A stretch of 32,912 bases of DNA, taken from Clostridiales bacterium UBA1728 (GTDB lineage: Bacteria > Bacillota > Clostridia > Oscillospirales > Oscillospiraceae). Positions 30,463 through 32,912 of the stretch are shown here, one piece after another (the first letter of the stretch is position 1; the number at the start of each line of letters is the position of its first letter). The DNA is taken from NCBI GenBank assembly GCA_002315975.1, contig DCIK01000005.1, positions 1-32,912 of the forward strand, in the 5' to 3' direction. Under the pieces are notes generated by a model, which had not been told where the DNA came from, made no database searches, and saw only the letters and a list, made by a program, of their open reading frames with translations. A program made the translations under genes and the position numbers.

Positions 30463-32784
30463 TTACAGTGCGATCACAACAATCTTTCCGTCCTTCACGC
30501 TGAGGCCGATTTCGGCGGCGGCGCTCTGACGGTGGTCGATGAGCTCGGTGGCGATGGCGTCCTCCACGTCCTTCTCGATGACGCGCTGGAGGTTGCGGGC
30601 GCCGTAGGTGAGAGAATAGCCCTTCTCTACAAGATAGTCGATGAGCGCCTCGTCCCAGCGGAGGCTCATGCCCCGCTCGGCCATGGCGGTCTTCAGCTGC
30701 TCGAGCATCAGGGCGGCGATGCCCCGGCAGTTCTCCTCAGTGAGCTTGTGGAAGCAGATGATCTCGTCAACGCGGTTGATGAACTCGGGGCGCAGGAACT
30801 CGTTGAGGGCTTTCACGGCCTTCTCCCTGTCCTGCTCATCCATGCTCTGATTAAAGCCCACGCTGCCGGTCTTTTTGTCGCTGCCGGCGTTGGAGGTCAT
30901 GACAATGACGGTGTTTTCAAAGTTTACGCTGCGGCCCTGGGCATCGGTGATGCGGCCCTCATCGAGAATCTGGAGGAGGATGTTCAGCACATCCGGGTGT
31001 GCCTTTTCGATTTCGTCAAAGAGCACCACGCTGTAGGGCTTGCGGCGGATCTTCTCGGTGAGCTGTCCGGCCTCGTCATAGCCCACATAGCCCGGGGGAG
31101 AGCCGATGATGCGGCTGACGCTGAACTTTTCCATGAACTCGCTCATGTCCAGCCGGATAAGGGATTCGGGGCTGTTGAAGAGCTGGGCGGCAAGCTGCTT
31201 GACCAGCTCGGTCTTGCCCACGCCGGTGGAGCCCACAAAGATGAAGCTCACGGGTTTGCGCTTGAGCTGCAGACCGGCGCGGTTGCGCTTGATGGCGGCG
31301 CAGACCGCGTCCACGGCTTCGTCCTGGCCGATGATGTGCTCCCTGAGCCGTTCGGCAAGGCCGGAGAGCTGCTTATACTCATCGGCGCGGATATTGGAGG
31401 CGGGAATCTTCGTCCACATCTCGATGATGTGCGCCAGATTGTCGGCGGTGAGCTCGGGAGTGCCCTGAGACTGCAGCCGGGTCAGCTCGTCGCTGAGCTG
31501 CAGATCGCGGCTGCGCAGAACGGCCAGACGCTCGTAGTTCCGCTCGTCCTCCTTCTCATCGGAGAGGAGGAGCTCCCGCTCCTTGTCGAGGTCGGCCCGC
31601 TCCTTTTTAATCTCCTCCATACGGTTGATGCTGCTGTTGTGCAGGTTCACATCGCTGGCGGCCTCGTCGATGAGGTCAATGGCCTTGTCAGGCAGGAAGC
31701 GGTCGGTGATGTAGCGCTCGGAGAGCACCACGGCCAGACGGCACATCTCATCGCTGATGCGAACGCCGTGGAAGTCCTCGTAGTATTTGCGGATGCCCTT
31801 GATAATCTCGGTACTGTCATCAATGGAAGGCTCGTTGACGGTGACGGCCTGGAAGCGGCGCTCCAGAGCGGCATCCTTTTCAATGTGCTTGCGGTACTCG
31901 GTGAAGGTGGTGGCACCGATGACCTGAATCTCGCCCCGGGACAGGGCGGGCTTGAGGATGTTGGCGGCGTTCATGCTGCCCTCGGCATCGCCGGCACCCA
32001 CCAGATTGTGCACCTCGTCAATGACAAGGATGATGTTTCCTGCCTTGCGGATGTCCTCGATAAGACCCTTCATGCGGCTCTCAAACTGACCGCGGAACTG
32101 AGTTCCGGCCACCAGCGCGGTCAGGTCGAGGAGGTAGACCTCCTTGCCCTGCAGCTTCTGGGGCACATCGCCGTTGGCGATCTTCTGGGCCAGACCCTCG
32201 GCGATGGCGGTTTTGCCCACGCCGGGCTCGCCGATGAGACAGGGATTGTTCTTCTGTCGGCGGTTGAGAATCTGGATCACCCGCTCCAGCTCGGTGCTGC
32301 GGCCGATCATCCGATCCAGCTTGCCCTCCCGGGCACGGCCGGTGAGAGAGATGCAGTAGGCATCCAGAAACTTCTGCTTGCTCTTCTTCTCACCCTCCTT
32401 GGCAGGAGCGGTGGGACGGGGAACATCGGCCTCGGGAGGCCGCTCCCCGGAGGGATTCTGGTTGCCGAAAAGACGGTTGAGGAAGGGGAAGGTGGCGGTT
32501 TTCCCCTCGTCGTCGGTGTCGCTGGCATCATTTTCGATGTCCATGAGACCCTCGTCACCGCCGCCGGTGATGTTGCGCATCACGTCCATCATTTCGCCGG
32601 AGAGACCGTCCAGATCGTCATCACTGATGCCCATCTTGGAGATCATGTCGTCAATGGGCTTGATGTGGAGCTCTCTGGCGCACTTCAGGCAGAGTCCCTC
32701 CTGGGTGGAGCCGCCGTTTTCAATGCGGTTAATGAAAACCACGGCCATATTCTTGTTGCAACGGGAGCATAATGTAGGCTGCAT
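30463..32784 (-). CDS. ClpE/ClpC-type AAA+ unfoldase with N-terminal zinc finger
   Basis: ATP-dependent unfoldase partner of ClpP. 773 aa. The N-terminus has a Cys4 zinc finger (Cys6, Cys9, Cys32, Cys35), as in ClpE, in place of the ClpN repeats of ClpC. An acidic linker (DIENDASDTDDEG) follows. The first AAA+ domain has Walker A GEPGVGKT (about 184-191) and ILVIDEVHNLVGAG; a UVR-like coiled middle region follows (RMEEIKKERADLDKERELL). The second AAA+ domain has GSTGVGKT (about 518-525), VVLFDEIEKAHPD and the ClpP-docking VGFNQS loop. ATG 32784 is preceded by AGGAGG. No CtsR heptad repeat or CIRCE element is visible in the 128 bp upstream. ClpE-like is favoured over ClpC because of the zinc finger. 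Confidence 0.92.
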   Translation of the reverse strand: MQPTLCSRCNKNMAVVFINRIENGGSTQEGLCLKCARELHIKPIDDMISKMGISDDDLDGLSGEMMDVMRNITGGGDEGLMDIENDASDTDDEGKTATFPFLNRLFGNQNPSGERPPEADVPRPTAPAKEGEKKSKQKFLDAYCISLTGRAREGKLDRMIGRSTELERVIQILNRRQKNNPCLIGEPGVGKTAIAEGLAQKIANGDVPQKLQGKEVYLLDLTALVAGTQFRGQFESRMKGLIEDIRKAGNIILVIDEVHNLVGAGDAEGSMNAANILKPALSRGEIQVIGATTFTEYRKHIEKDAALERRFQAVTVNEPSIDDSTEIIKGIRKYYEDFHGVRISDEMCRLAVVLSERYITDRFLPDKAIDLIDEAASDVNLHNSSINRMEEIKKERADLDKERELLLSDEKEDERNYERLAVLRSRDLQLSDELTRLQSQGTPELTADNLAHIIEMWTKIPASNIRADEYKQLSGLAERLREHIIGQDEAVDAVCAAIKRNRAGLQLKRKPVSFIFVGSTGVGKTELVKQLAAQLFNSPESLIRLDMSEFMEKFSVSRIIGSPPGYVGYDEAGQLTEKIRRKPYSVVLFDEIEKAHPDVLNILLQILDEGRITDAQGRSVNFENTVIVMTSNAGSDKKTGSVGFNQSMDEQDREKAVKALNEFLRPEFINRVDEIICFHKLTEENCRGIAALMLEQLKTAMAERGMSLRWDEALIDYLVEKGYSLTYGARNLQRVIEKDVEDAIATELIDHRQSAAAEIGLSVKDGKIVVIAL

Positions 32785-32872
32785 AGCTGCCTCCTGTCTA
32801 TAGAGATGTGGTGGTTGTCAGTTCAGATGCAGATAGTCAATTGTAAAAGTGCTCACCGGACTAATTCCGTTG

Positions 32873-32905
32873 GCCTCGCAGAGTTTGCGAGCCGCAGCTC
32901 GCAAA
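32873..32905 (-). repeat. Hairpin plus 17-nt tail shared with the smc-ftsY gap
   Basis: On the minus strand TTTGCGAG-CTGCGG-CTCGCAAA is followed by ACTCTGCGAGGC. CGCAAACTCTGCGAGGC (32873-32889) is identical to 20324-20340 upstream of ftsY, where it also follows a TTTTGCG...CGCAAA hairpin with a different loop. Both copies lie in the leader side of a gene. The remaining 32785-32872 holds the clpE-like ribosome site and no clear promoter. Confidence 0.6.
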
Positions 32906-32912
32906 ATAATTC

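Noticed and set aside
30532..32772. Plus-strand open frame opposite the clpE-like gene (about 746 codons)
   Set aside because: Antisense shadow; composition is low-complexity and the ClpE-like motifs on the other strand are complete.
32785..32872. CtsR or CIRCE operator upstream of the clpE-like gene
   Set aside because: No GGTCAAA heptads or TTAGCACTC inverted repeat could be found on either strand.

Overview
The window is a GC-rich (about 60% by eye) chromosomal segment from an endospore-forming member of the Clostridia, most like the Oscillospiraceae/Ruminococcaceae. The evidence is the presence of spo0A, yabP-yabQ-divIC-yabR, an LCP-rsfS-leuS block, a ClpE-type ATPase, and the intergenic CTCCC/GAGGG palindromic repeats common in such genomes. 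It is mostly housekeeping DNA and almost fully coding. I see no prophage, integrase, transposase gene, CRISPR array or defence island.

Layout. (1) Positions 40-1115, plus strand: a small basic hypothetical protein, then spo0A. Two tandem 0A boxes lie in the 3' end of the small gene. (2) 1119-1272: a 154-bp palindromic repeat between convergent genes. (3) 1274-7503, minus strand: one tightly coupled operon (transcribed aroF-aroB-aroA-aroC-chorismate mutase-aroE/aroK fusion-aroQ) that encodes all seven shikimate steps plus chorismate mutase, with genes overlapping or 1 bp apart. (4) 7713-16550, plus strand: a TrmH-family rRNA methyltransferase, dprA, topA, trmFO, plsX, acpP, rnc, a palindromic repeat, and an Elp3-like radical SAM protein. 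(5) 16595-28518, plus strand: smc, a run of hairpins, ftsY, rdgB, yhbY, a nadD-yqeK fusion, an LCP protein, rsfS, leuS, a repeat, an RluA-type pseudouridine synthase and a small zinc-ribbon membrane protein. (6) 28764-28849, minus strand: tRNA-Leu(UAA). (7) 28928-30379, plus strand: the sporulation/division cluster yabP-yabQ-divIC-yabR, behind a good sigma-E-like promoter. (8) 30463-32784, minus strand: a ClpE-like AAA+ unfoldase.

The genes cover aromatic amino-acid supply, DNA processing and segregation, RNA modification, lipid synthesis, protein targeting, and regulation of sporulation and division. The most unusual observation is in Spo0A. Its receiver domain carries glutamate where the phosphoacceptor aspartate should be, and has lost one acidic-pocket aspartate, while the DNA-binding domain is intact and tandem 0A boxes precede the gene. 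This suggests a Spo0A that does not depend on the usual phosphorelay. Other notable points are an in-frame insertion in aroC that resembles a repeat element, a 20% GC islet in aroA, a yabQ reading frame that runs about 155 bp into divIC, divergent sigma-A/sigma-E promoters that overlap between tRNA-Leu and yabP, and five consecutive perfect hairpins between smc and ftsY, the last of which shares a 17-nt tail with the region upstream of the clpE-like gene.
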